From assembly GCA_015488125.1 (NCBI GenBank), contig WFOJ01000050.1, positions 1 to 16,640 of the forward strand: 16,640 bases of DNA, written 5' to 3'. Below are positions 6,314-13,938 of this stretch, in pieces. This stretch comes from Mariprofundaceae bacterium. GTDB lineage: Bacteria > Pseudomonadota > Zetaproteobacteria > Mariprofundales > Mariprofundaceae. The notes beneath the pieces are model-generated. The model did no database searches and was not told the origin of the DNA. It worked only from the letters and a program-made list of their open reading frames with translations. Within the stretch, counting starts at the first letter, position 1. Every line of letters starts with the position of its first letter. Both the position numbers and the translations under genes were made by a program.

Positions 6314-7044
6314 TGGTGTTGTTGTGTATCATGCAAGGCCTGCATGGCGGCCAGCAATGCCGGCGCGGCTGTTTCCGTGCGCATGATACGTGCCCCAAAG
6401 CGTATTCCCTGAAAGCCCCGCTGTTCCAGCAGTTCGCGATCCTGAGCGCTCCAGCCACCCTCCGGGCCAATGGCCAGACGAACGTTTCCGCCCTGCATGA
6501 GCTGACCGGACAAGGTGCTGATACCTGCCTTTGCCATGGGATGAAGATAGCAGGAACAAGCGTTGTCATGATCCAGTTGGCGCAGATGCGCTAGCCATGT
6601 CACCGTTGGTACCATGGTGCGGCCGCTTTGTTCAGCCGCTTCAATAATGATTTTCTGCCAACGCGCAAGGCGGGACGAGAGCTTGTTTTCCGGCAGACGA
6701 AGTTGCGATCGCTCGCTGGTGGTAATGCAAAACGTGCTGGCACCAAGTTCGGTCGCTTTTTGCAGTACCTGTTCGATTTTCTCGCTGCGGCTGGCCGTCT
6801 GGATGATGTGTACGGCATAGGGCAGTTCACGCGATACATCATCATGACGACGGATCATGCATGTGCCTCCATGACGGTGGAGCGCCAGGATTTCCGCTTC
6901 ATATTCGCCGCCCTGACCATTGAACAGTAGCAGTGAATTGCCAGCTTGCTGACGCATCACCTGACGCAGATAGCGGGCAGCATCGGCCGTAAGTTCGCAG
7001 TGCATGTTGACAGCCAGCGGCTGGTTCACATACAGACGAATCAC
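6310..7044 (-). CDS. rsmE: 16S rRNA (uracil1498-N3)-methyltransferase
   Basis: SPOUT-class, SAM-dependent enzyme that methylates N3 of U1498 in 16S rRNA of the 30S subunit. The product is 244 residues, the usual length. A PUA-like N-terminal domain (about 1-70) is followed by the family blocks KIEQVLQKATELGA (89-102), RWQKIIIEAAEQSGR (128-142), LAIGPEGGWS (190-199) and RIMRTETA (219-226). The last two form the trefoil-knot SAM site. The start is a GTG 3 bases after the maeB stop; the opening MIRLYV is normal for the family. Its stop overlaps the parB GTG by 4 bases. The call is secure. The function is independent of its neighbours, so the operon probably reflects shared housekeeping expression. 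Confidence 0.96.
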   Translation of the reverse strand: MIRLYVNQPLAVNMHCELTADAARYLRQVMRQQAGNSLLLFNGQGGEYEAEILALHRHGGTCMIRRHDDVSRELPYAVHIIQTASRSEKIEQVLQKATELGASTFCITTSERSQLRLPENKLSSRLARWQKIIIEAAEQSGRTMVPTVTWLAHLRQLDHDNACSCYLHPMAKAGISTLSGQLMQGGNVRLAIGPEGGWSAQDRELLEQRGFQGIRFGARIMRTETAAPALLAAMQALHDTQQHQ

Positions 7045-7047
7045 AGC

Positions 7048-9312
7048 CTATGCCTGCATGGCGTGTCGGGCAGAGGCAATGGCTGCCAGATTGAGCATAT
7101 CTTCCGCCGGTGCATCGGTATGCAACACATGCACCTGTTGTGGCAATCCCAGCAGAATCGGGCCGATGGCCGTGCCACCACCTAATTCATGTAACAGCTT
7201 GCAGGCAATATTGCCCGCCTGCATGGTTGGGAAAATCAACACATTGGCAGGCTCGCGCAGATGGCTGAAAGGGTAACGATGGAGAATGGCAGCATTGACG
7301 GCTGTATCGGCCTGCATCTCACCATCAACCTGCAAATCAGGGTGATTCCGGTGCAGGATTTCAACAGCTTTGGCGACTTTGCTGGCGCCGGCGTGCCGAC
7401 TGCTACCAAAATTGGAGAATGAGAGCATGGCCACCCGTGCTGGGCAGCCCAGCGACTCTGCGGTGCTGGCTGCCAGTACTGCCAGCTCGGCCAGTTCTTC
7501 CGGGCTCATGTCCACATTGACAGTGCAATCGGCGAAGAAATAGGCCTGATCTTCCATCATCATCACATACATGCCATAAACGTGGTAGCGTTCTCCATGC
7601 GGACCATGACCAAGCACCTTGAGGATCGGGCCAAGCGCATCATTATAGTGACCGCTGCGACCCGTAATCATGCCATCGGCAAAGCCCTGGCGTACCATCA
7701 CGGCACCGAGCACATTGGCATTATGGCGCAGGGTATGGATAGCACCACGGCGCAACACCCCCTGGCGTTTGCGATCAAAATACCAGGCATCGGCGAAGCT
7801 TTCCAGCTTGCTGCGCTCCTGCCGGGGATCCAGCACCTGGATACCATCCATGGAAACCCCCAGTGATCGGGCCTGTGCGGCAATCAGACTGCCCTGGCCA
7901 ATCAGGGTGGGCAAGGCAATGCCTTCTTCACGCATCAGCGCCGCAGCGCGGATCACCTCAGGGTCTTCGCCTTCAGGCAATACCAGACGCAGGGGGTGAT
8001 GACGTGCCTGTTCAATCACGCTGCGCATGAAATAGCGTGAAGGATTGATGCGGGAGAGCAGGGCCTCTGCATATTGATCAGCATCCTGCAAGGGCTTGCG
8101 GGCGACGCCGGTAGCCGTGGCGGCCTTGGCGACGGCCAGCGGCACCACCTGAATCAGGCGTGGGTCAAAAGGCTTGGGCAGAATATACAAGGGGCCGAAA
8201 CGAAGATCTTCTTCGCCATAGGCATCAAGCACTGAGGCAGGAACATCCTCGCGTGCCAGTTCAGCCAGGGCATGGACGGCGGCGATTTTCATTTCTTCAT
8301 TAAAGCAGGTGGCGCACACATCCAGCGCCCCCCGGAAAAGAAAAGGAAAGCCCAGCACATTATTGACCTGATTCGGATGATCTGAACGGCCTGTGGCCAT
8401 GATCAGGTCCTTGCGTGTTTTCATGGCCAGATCGTAAGCGATTTCCGGGGTCGGGTTAGCCATGGCAAAAACGATGGGACGTTCGGCCATGCTGCGCAAC
8501 ATATCCGGTGACACCATATTTCCCTGCGAGAGGCCGATAAAAACATCCGCGCCCTGCATGGCTTCTGCCAGCGTCCGTTCACTGCGGCTGGTGGCAAAAT
8601 ACGCCTTGTGTGGTGGCAGTTCTTCCTCGCGCTGATGATGAATCACGCCCTTGCGGTCAAGAAACAGAATATGCTCACGCGGCACGCCGAGCTGCTCGAT
8701 CAGCTTCATGCAGGCAAAGCCGGCAGCACCGGCTCCCAGGCAAACCACTTTCACCTTGTCGATATCCTTGTTCTGCAAATGTAGGGCATTGAGAAAAGCA
8801 GCAGCCAGAATCACGGCTGTGCCATGCTGATCGTCGTGCAGCACGGGGATGTTGACCCGTTTTTTCAGTTCTTCCTCGATGATGAAGCATTCGGGAGCCT
8901 TGATGTCTTCTAAGTTGATGCCGCCAAAGGTCGGCTCCATGCGGGCAATGGTTTCGACCATGGCCATGGGGTCCTTCTCATCCAGTTCAATATCGAAAAC
9001 ATCAATATCCGCAAAGCGTTTGAACAATACGCCCTTGCCTTCCATCACCGGTTTGCCTGCCAGTGGCCCGATATCACCGAGACCAAGCACAGCCGTGCCA
9101 TTGCTGATCACACCGACCAGATTGGCCCGTGAAGTGTAGTCATCAGCTTTGGATGGGTCGTCAGCAATGGCCAGGCAGGGTGCCGCAACACCGGGGGTAT
9201 AGGCCAGCGACAGATCGCGCTGGGTGATACAGGGCTTGCTGGCGCGAACAGAAATCTTGCCCGGCACCGGCTTGCTGTGATAGTCAAACGCGTCCTGATC
9301 CATATTGCTCAT
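7048..9312 (-). CDS. maeB: NADP-dependent malic enzyme with C-terminal phosphotransacetylase-like domain
   Basis: Oxidatively decarboxylates malate to pyruvate, supplying NADPH and linking the TCA cycle to pyruvate. The product is 754 residues, the usual size of the large hybrid MaeB. The N-terminal malic domain shows YTPGVAAPC (38-46, catalytic Tyr38), EGKGVLFK (91-98, catalytic Lys93), FGGINLEDIKAPECF (129-143) and VLHDDQHGTA (157-166, metal ligands). The NAD(P)-binding domain has the GAGAAG loop (193-198), MANPTPEI and GRSDHPNQVNN. From about residue 425 the protein is phosphate acetyltransferase-like (LRLVLPEGEDPEVIRAA, DGMITGRSGHYNDALGPI). In characterised MaeB this domain is regulatory (acetyl-CoA sensing) and not catalytically active as Pta. 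A strong GGAGGG site precedes the ATG. It heads the left block and diverges from the TerB-aroK operon. Confidence 0.97.
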   Translation of the reverse strand: MSNMDQDAFDYHSKPVPGKISVRASKPCITQRDLSLAYTPGVAAPCLAIADDPSKADDYTSRANLVGVISNGTAVLGLGDIGPLAGKPVMEGKGVLFKRFADIDVFDIELDEKDPMAMVETIARMEPTFGGINLEDIKAPECFIIEEELKKRVNIPVLHDDQHGTAVILAAAFLNALHLQNKDIDKVKVVCLGAGAAGFACMKLIEQLGVPREHILFLDRKGVIHHQREEELPPHKAYFATSRSERTLAEAMQGADVFIGLSQGNMVSPDMLRSMAERPIVFAMANPTPEIAYDLAMKTRKDLIMATGRSDHPNQVNNVLGFPFLFRGALDVCATCFNEEMKIAAVHALAELAREDVPASVLDAYGEEDLRFGPLYILPKPFDPRLIQVVPLAVAKAATATGVARKPLQDADQYAEALLSRINPSRYFMRSVIEQARHHPLRLVLPEGEDPEVIRAAALMREEGIALPTLIGQGSLIAAQARSLGVSMDGIQVLDPRQERSKLESFADAWYFDRKRQGVLRRGAIHTLRHNANVLGAVMVRQGFADGMITGRSGHYNDALGPILKVLGHGPHGERYHVYGMYVMMMEDQAYFFADCTVNVDMSPEELAELAVLAASTAESLGCPARVAMLSFSNFGSSRHAGASKVAKAVEILHRNHPDLQVDGEMQADTAVNAAILHRYPFSHLREPANVLIFPTMQAGNIACKLLHELGGGTAIGPILLGLPQQVHVLHTDAPAEDMLNLAAIASARHAMQA

Positions 9313-9322
9313 GTTTCCCTCC
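9313..9322 (-). promoter_or_regulatory. Ribosome binding site of maeB
   Basis: GGAGGG on the minus strand at 9322-9317, four bases before the ATG at 9312. It is strong and well placed, and sets the start of the first gene of the leftward block. Confidence 0.75.
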
Positions 9323-9447
9323 GATGGTGCTGAAACTGCTGCAACCCTATCGTCAAAACGTCGTCGGAAAAGCGGTGCTTATTCCCCAAACGGAAAAACC
9401 GGATAGACTATCGCTTCGTCAGGCATGCTACAGCGCCTGATCGCAAT

Positions 9448-9452
9448 AGGAG
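9448..9452 (+). promoter_or_regulatory. Ribosome binding site of the TerB-like gene (decides the start)
   Basis: AGGAG eight bases before the ATG at 9461. The in-frame codon at 9425 that would lengthen the protein by 12 residues lies upstream of this site and lacks one of its own. Confidence 0.65.
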
Positions 9453-9460
9453 TTAATCGT

Positions 9461-9889
9461 ATGGCATGGTTTGAATGGCCGTCGTCGAGAGAAAAAAAGT
9501 CCGCAGTGAAAAACATCGTTGCGCTGATGAAAGCTGATGGCAAAGTGACAGAATCTGAAATGGCTTGCCTCAAAGCGGTTTGTCAGCGAGTCGAATTGTC
9601 TGAAGAAGAACTGCAAAAAATCATGGACGCGCCGGATGCGACGCGTTTTGTCGTGCCGCGAAAAACACGGGAGAAGGTGCAGCAACTGGTGGAAATTGCC
9701 GCCATGATGCTGGCTGATGGCGAAACCGATGAACGGGAAGGCGCCATTTTTTATTCCGTGGCCAAAGCCTTTGGCTTTGAGCGGAGTGTGGCAGAAGAGC
9801 TGAACGAACGCATTGTTGAATCCCTGGTAAACAAGGAACCCATCGATCATGTGTGCGACAAGATTGAGCGGTTTCTGGAATTTCCATGA
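9461..9889 (+). CDS. TerB-like small helical protein
   Basis: 142 residues, cytoplasmic and acidic. It carries two copies of the TerB-type motif in which a helix ends in an acidic turn: MKADGKVTESE (23-33) and MLADGETDERE (83-93). Each is followed by a helical segment, as in the tellurite-resistance TerB/DjlA-N-like fold, where the acidic turns are thought to bind metal. The name comes from tellurite plasmids, but stand-alone chromosomal TerB-like proteins of this size are common and mostly of unknown role, so tellurite resistance should not be assumed. The start is chosen by AGGAG at 9448. It is the first gene of the rightward operon, and its stop overlaps the aroK start as ATGA. No TerC, TerD or TerZ gene is near. 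Confidence 0.85.
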   Translation: MAWFEWPSSREKKSAVKNIVALMKADGKVTESEMACLKAVCQRVELSEEELQKIMDAPDATRFVVPRKTREKVQQLVEIAAMMLADGETDEREGAIFYSVAKAFGFERSVAEELNERIVESLVNKEPIDHVCDKIERFLEFP

Positions 9890-10398
9890 CAAAACCGGTG
9901 ATTGCGCTCATCGGCCTGATGGGCGCTGGCAAGAGTACACTGGGGCAAGCGCTGGCCCGGCATCTGGGGCTACCGTTTGTCGATCTTGATGCGCGTATTG
10001 TTGAGCAGGCCGGCAAGGCAATTCCGCGTATTTTTGCTGAAGATGGCGAAGATGCCTTTCGAGTGCTGGAAAGCGCCTGCCTGGAGCAGTGTATTGCCTC
10101 GCCACAGGGCTGCGTGCTGGCCACCGGCGGCGGCGTGATCATACGCGACAATAACCGTCGGCAACTTGGCCAGTGTACGGTGATCTGGCTGGATGCATCG
10201 CCGGAAGTACTGGCCAGGCGCGTTGCCGGGGATGGCAATCGGCCTGTTCTGCAAGGTGACGATGCGCTGGTACGCCTGCGCGAGCTGGATCGGCAGCGCC
10301 GTCCCTGGTACCAGCAGTGCGCTGATTTTCGCCTTGCCACGGATGATTGCACGATTGACGAGGCGGTGGCGCGCATGGATGATTTTCTACGTCAATGA
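9886..10398 (+). CDS. aroK: Shikimate kinase
   Basis: Phosphorylates shikimate at the 3-hydroxyl with ATP, the fifth step of chorismate and aromatic amino acid synthesis, in the cytoplasm. The product is 170 residues, the normal length. The Walker A loop GLMGAGKST is at 10-18. The shikimate-binding residues are Asp35 (VDLDARI), Arg59 (DAFRVLE) and the GGG at 81-83. The lid arginine is Arg119 (NRPVL), and RQRRPWYQQCADF (136-148) contains the C-terminal substrate-contact arginine. The ATG overlaps the preceding stop by 4 bases, and its own stop overlaps the next ATG by 4. It is most often paired with aroB in related bacteria; here aroB is absent and an RNA methyltransferase follows. Assignment is secure; aroK versus aroL cannot be separated by sequence alone. 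Confidence 0.96.
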   Translation: MTKPVIALIGLMGAGKSTLGQALARHLGLPFVDLDARIVEQAGKAIPRIFAEDGEDAFRVLESACLEQCIASPQGCVLATGGGVIIRDNNRRQLGQCTVIWLDASPEVLARRVAGDGNRPVLQGDDALVRLRELDRQRRPWYQQCADFRLATDDCTIDEAVARMDDFLRQ

Positions 10399-11639
10399 CG
10401 GCGCAGGGGGTTGTGGAGCAAATTCTGCCCGGCGGCGCCGGGCGTGTGCGTGATGCTCAGGGCGAAGTGTTGCTAGGTGGTGTGATCGCGGGCGAACACA
10501 TCAGCTATCGCCCTGACGGTCTGCGTCATGGCGTGCGGTGGGCGCAACTGGTCGATGTGTTGCAGCCTTCCGCCAGCCGCTGTGAAGCGCCCTGCGCGCT
10601 GGCTGGGCAATGCGGTGGCTGCGTCTTTCAGCATGTGCAGCCACAAGCGCAAGCCGCCATCAAGTCGGACTGGGTCAGGCGTGCCTTGCAGGCGGTATGG
10701 CATGGCGATGTTCAATGGCATGCCGCTGATGTGCCTGCCTCGCGGCGGCGACGCGTTCGCTGGCATCTGGATGCACAGGGCAGGCCGGGCTTTTATGCGC
10801 CGCGATCACATCAGCTGCTGACGCATGCGCATTGCATGGTGCTTGAGCAGGCGCTGAATGAACTGCTGGCGCGCTGGCCTGCGGCGGCATGCCGGGGCGC
10901 CAGCGCCTGTTCTGCCGTGCTATTGAGTGACGGCATACATGCGGTACTCGAATATGACAACAAGCCATCGCGGTTGCCAGTACCCGGCGATCTTCCCTTG
11001 TCCGTGGCAACAACAGCTATTCAGTGGTGGTGGCATCATGCGGCGGTGAGTCGTCCGCTTCATCGCCCTGTGCGGCAATTTCACGATGCTTTGCCTGTCG
11101 CTGACGGTGAATTGCTGTTGCAGGTCGGCCCGGATGATTTTGTGCAGGGCAATGCCGCAGGCAACCGGCAGATGATTCAACAGCTGCAGGCGTGGCTGCC
11201 AAGCTCTGCCTATATCGTCGATTTGTTTGCCGGTATTGGCAATCTTTCGCTGCCGCTGGCCGCTGAAGGGCGACGGGTCGAAGGCTTTGAAGTCCATCCT
11301 GCCAGCGTGCGCGCGGCCAACGCAACGGCGAAACGCCATGGCTTGCCAGCGCATTATCATCAGCTTGATTTGCTGGGGCGTTTTCAACCGACGGAAAGCA
11401 TGACAGGAGCCGATTGCCTGATCCTCGACCCACCACGCAAGGGGGCGAAAGCCGTGTGCCGACAGCTGCATCGTTTGTTGCCTGGCAGCATCGTGATGGT
11501 GCATTGCGATCCGGCATCTGCCGCCCGTGATGCCGGGTTGGTGGCGGCACAAGGCTATCGTTTGCAGGCGGCGCGGGCGCTGGATCTGTTTCCTTTTTCC
11601 GGCCATGTGGAGTGCATGACGTATTGGCAACACGCGTGA
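10395..11639 (+). CDS. TrmA/RlmD-family RNA (uracil-C5)-methyltransferase with Fe-S cysteines
   Basis: SAM-dependent enzyme expected to make 5-methyluridine in 23S rRNA (RlmD/RlmC type) or possibly tRNA. Product 414 residues. An N-terminal TRAM-like beta domain (about 1-56) is followed by an iron-sulfur cysteine set: Cys67, Cys73 and Cys76 (CALAGQCGGC), with a distal Cys147 (THAHC) and an extra Cys63. The methyltransferase core has FVQGNAAGN (249-257), DLFAGIGNLSLPLA (276-289), GFEVHP (297-302), LILDPPRKG (342-350), the nucleophile Cys371 (VMVHCDPASAARD) and the catalytic base Glu406 (GHVECM). The nucleophile context is usually 'SCNPATLARD', so HCDPASAARD is a slightly divergent version. The Fe-S cluster makes RlmD or RlmC more likely than TrmA, but the exact target uridine cannot be set from sequence. 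It overlaps aroK and the following lipoprotein gene by 4 bases each. Confidence 0.87.
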   Translation: MTAQGVVEQILPGGAGRVRDAQGEVLLGGVIAGEHISYRPDGLRHGVRWAQLVDVLQPSASRCEAPCALAGQCGGCVFQHVQPQAQAAIKSDWVRRALQAVWHGDVQWHAADVPASRRRRVRWHLDAQGRPGFYAPRSHQLLTHAHCMVLEQALNELLARWPAAACRGASACSAVLLSDGIHAVLEYDNKPSRLPVPGDLPLSVATTAIQWWWHHAAVSRPLHRPVRQFHDALPVADGELLLQVGPDDFVQGNAAGNRQMIQQLQAWLPSSAYIVDLFAGIGNLSLPLAAEGRRVEGFEVHPASVRAANATAKRHGLPAHYHQLDLLGRFQPTESMTGADCLILDPPRKGAKAVCRQLHRLLPGSIVMVHCDPASAARDAGLVAAQGYRLQAARALDLFPFSGHVECMTYWQHA

Positions 11640-13132
11640 TCAAACGGTGCTGCCTGTATGTGCTATGCTTGCTGCTGTTGGGCAGTTGCACGCAGCAGCG
11701 CGTTCCAGCCGGTTGGTTGCGCGTGGGGCTGGCGCACATGCCCATCAGCCTTGATCCCCGTTATGCGACAGATGCCGCCTCGCAAAAAATTCAGGCGCTG
11801 ATGCATCGCGGTCTGGTGAAGCAGGGAGAGGATTTTCTGCCCAGGCCGGATGTTGCCGCAAGCTGGCAGCAGGTCTCGCCACGGGAGTGGTTGTTCACGC
11901 TGCGCGATGATGTGTTTTTTCACGATGGCCAACGGCTGGAAGCTGCCGATGTAGTCGCGACGCTGAACAGCATTCTCGATCCGGCGCGTGGCAGTCCGCT
12001 GCGCGCCGGCTTTGCTGTGGTGGAACATATCGAAGCCATTGATGCACGGCATCTTCGCCTGCAATTATCCAGCCCGGACAGTTCATTATTAACGCGTTTG
12101 AGTGTGGGCATTCTGCCACGCCGACTGGCTGCCATGCCTCAGCACACCGGCATCATTACTGGCTGCGGCCCTTTTATCGCCAAATCATGGCAGGGCCAAC
12201 GCCTGCTGCTGCAACGGCGCCAGGCGACAGGGCAGGGGCCGACCTACGTGGAGTTCATTCGCGTCAAGGATGCGGTGACGCGCGCACTCAAGCTGGCACG
12301 CGGTGAAATTGATTTCATGCAAAATGATTTTCCCTTGCATATGCTGGATTTTCTGCGGCGGCAGCCGGGCGTGAAGATTGCCACCACCCCGTCAACCACC
12401 TTCAGTTATATCGGGATCAATATGCAGGATCCCCTGCTGCGTGATCTTCGCGTGCGAAAGGCGCTGATGCTGTCGCTTGATCGCGCTGCCTTAAAACGCG
12501 CCCTACTGCGCGATGCTCCCGTACTGGCAGAAACCGTGCTGACCCCCCGCCACTGGGCATCTGCCAGGCTGGTGGCTTTTGATTATGATCCGCAACAGGC
12601 CGAAGCCCTGCTTGATGCTGCCGGACTGCCTCGGCAAGCAGATGGCTGGCGGGCGCATCTGACGTATCGCACCAGCACCAATCCCGAACGCTTGCAACTG
12701 GCCACGGCCATCGCCGATCAATGGCGCAGGATTGGTCTGGATGTAAACGTGGAATCACTGGAATGGGGAGCCTTCTATGCCCGCATCAAACGCGGAGATT
12801 TTCAGTTGTTTTCCCTTTCATGGGTGGGTATTTCCGATGCAGATATTTACCGCTGGATTCTGCACTCCTCCATGTGGCCGCCCAAAGGGGCCAATCGTGG
12901 CCGTTACCGCAATACCGATGTGGATCGCTGGCTGGATGAAGCCAGGGCGGCAGCGAGTATCACGAAGCGCCAGCAACTGTATCGCAAGGTAGAGCGAAAA
13001 ATGCACGACGATCTGGTGTATCTGCCCTTATGGTATGAGCCTGTTGTAGCCGTCAGTGGCCCTCGCCTGCACGGTTTTACGCCGCGTGCCGATGCCGCCC
13101 TGACGCCCTTGCGCTTTGTGCAACTACGCTAA
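11636..13132 (+). CDS. ABC transporter family 5 solute-binding lipoprotein (peptide/nickel type)
   Basis: Periplasmic, lipid-anchored binding protein of the OppA/DppA class (SBP_bac_5), expected to capture a peptide or related ligand for an ABC importer. The product is 498 residues from the GTG at 11636, which overlaps the previous stop as GTGA. That start gives a compact lipoprotein signal: basic n-region (IKRCC), hydrophobic core (LYVLCLLLL), and lipobox LGSC with lipidated Cys18. A GTG at 11612 would add eight residues and a 28-base overlap. Family signatures include SLDPRYATDAASQKI near the N-terminus, WLFTLRDDVFFHDGQRLEAADV, RDLRVRKALMLSLDR and ADQWRRIGLDVNVES. No permease or ATPase gene adjoins it, so it is an orphan that must use a transporter encoded elsewhere or act in sensing. 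The ligand cannot be inferred. Confidence 0.9.
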   Translation: MIKRCCLYVLCLLLLGSCTQQRVPAGWLRVGLAHMPISLDPRYATDAASQKIQALMHRGLVKQGEDFLPRPDVAASWQQVSPREWLFTLRDDVFFHDGQRLEAADVVATLNSILDPARGSPLRAGFAVVEHIEAIDARHLRLQLSSPDSSLLTRLSVGILPRRLAAMPQHTGIITGCGPFIAKSWQGQRLLLQRRQATGQGPTYVEFIRVKDAVTRALKLARGEIDFMQNDFPLHMLDFLRRQPGVKIATTPSTTFSYIGINMQDPLLRDLRVRKALMLSLDRAALKRALLRDAPVLAETVLTPRHWASARLVAFDYDPQQAEALLDAAGLPRQADGWRAHLTYRTSTNPERLQLATAIADQWRRIGLDVNVESLEWGAFYARIKRGDFQLFSLSWVGISDADIYRWILHSSMWPPKGANRGRYRNTDVDRWLDEARAAASITKRQQLYRKVERKMHDDLVYLPLWYEPVVAVSGPRLHGFTPRADAALTPLRFVQLR

Positions 13133-13152
13133 ATAGCGCTGTGTTATTGAAC

Positions 13153-13938
13153 TCAGTCGTCTTTCCAGGCAGCAGGCGGCATATCCAGTTGCTTGCCTTT
13201 GGCGGCCAGTTTGGCGTAGCGGTAGAACGTGCCTTCAAAATTACCCACAGCGATGACAAAGCCCGCCGCACCATCAAGAAAGCCCCGCTTAAGGATGTAG
13301 AGGCGGAAAAAGCCCCACAGACCATGCAGCAACCCTTTCCAGAAGCCGCCGCGTTTGCCCTGACGAGCCAGTTTTTCCGCGCCCAGCGTTGAGTAACGCT
13401 GCATCTTGTGCACCATTTGCTCAATGTCCTTGAACGGAATTTGCACAATATCCTGTGTCAGGTAAGCGGTTGTGCCATTGATATGATAGCTTTCATGCAC
13501 TTCATCCGCTTCTTCAAAACGCATGCATTCCTTGCGGAATAACTGCGGCTGACGAAAATCCGGGTACCAGCCACTGTGCATTACCCAGCGACCCAGGTAC
13601 CAGTTTTTGCGTGGTACGAAATAGGCATCGGCCTGCGGCTGGCGGATTGTTGCCAGGATTTCATCCCGTGCTGCCGGGGTGCAACGTTCATCGGCATCCA
13701 GGCTGAACACCCACGCATGCGAACAGGCGGCGATGGCCGCATTGCGAATCTGGCCAAAGGTTTTGAATGGCACATTCACCACCTTCGCCCCCATGGCCTC
13801 GGCAATATCCGGCGTATCGTCCTCACTAAAGGAATCGATCACCAGAATCTCATCCGCCCACTGTACGCTGGCAATGGCATCAGCGATTTTATCAGCTTCG
13901 TTATAGGTCATGATATAGACAGAAATCGGTGGGGTCAT
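13153..13938 (-). CDS. Family 2 glycosyltransferase, WaaE/KdtX-like (LPS core)
   Basis: Inverting GT-A glycosyltransferase predicted to add a sugar to the LPS core at the inner face of the cytoplasmic membrane. The product is 261 residues. It opens with ISVYIMTYNEADKI (5-18), the usual GT2 beginning, and continues with ADEILVIDSFSEDDT (28-42). The metal-binding DxD is SLDADER (79-85). Then come RKNWYLGRWVMHSGWYPDF and PQLFRK, blocks shared with the beta-1,4-glucosyltransferase WaaE/KdtX group. The aromatic- and glycine-rich C-terminal part (GFWKGLLHGLWGFFRLYILK) probably sits on the membrane surface. The ATG at 13938 overlaps the preceding stop as ATGA; the extra four residues from 13950 are not needed. 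It is last in the minus-strand cluster and converges on the lipoprotein gene with 20 bases between stops. The donor sugar is unknown. Confidence 0.9.
   Translation of the reverse strand: MTPPISVYIMTYNEADKIADAIASVQWADEILVIDSFSEDDTPDIAEAMGAKVVNVPFKTFGQIRNAAIAACSHAWVFSLDADERCTPAARDEILATIRQPQADAYFVPRKNWYLGRWVMHSGWYPDFRQPQLFRKECMRFEEADEVHESYHINGTTAYLTQDIVQIPFKDIEQMVHKMQRYSTLGAEKLARQGKRGGFWKGLLHGLWGFFRLYILKRGFLDGAAGFVIAVGNFEGTFYRYAKLAAKGKQLDMPPAAWKDD

Larger units (their letters stand above)
9313..9460. promoter_or_regulatory. Divergent control region between maeB and the TerB-aroK operon
   Basis: 148 bases with no gene; both flanking operons should start here. A short perfect inverted repeat, GATAG-A-CTATC, lies at 9402-9412, and a further CTATCG lies at 9347-9352, which could be an operator. 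On the minus strand a TTGACG (part of TTTTGACG, about 9358-9353) resembles a -35 box, but the sequence 17 bases on (TCAGCA) is a poor -10. No pair is good enough to call a promoter. Ribosome sites at both ends are listed separately. Confidence 0.5.

Noticed and set aside
9428..9892. Open frame of 154 residues opposite the TerB-like gene
   Set aside because: It mirrors a well-supported gene with a ribosome site and family motifs, has no motif of its own, and its length reflects codon composition.
10920..11745. Two long minus-strand frames opposite the RNA methyltransferase
   Set aside because: The sense strand encodes a full set of methyltransferase motifs. The antisense products are rich in R, H, P and Q without motifs, typical of shadows.
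13127..13138. Short inverted repeat CGCT-AAAT-AGCG at the convergent junction
   Set aside because: The stem is only 4 bases, with no T-run on either strand, so it is not credible as a rho-independent terminator. The convergent genes must end by another means or further out.
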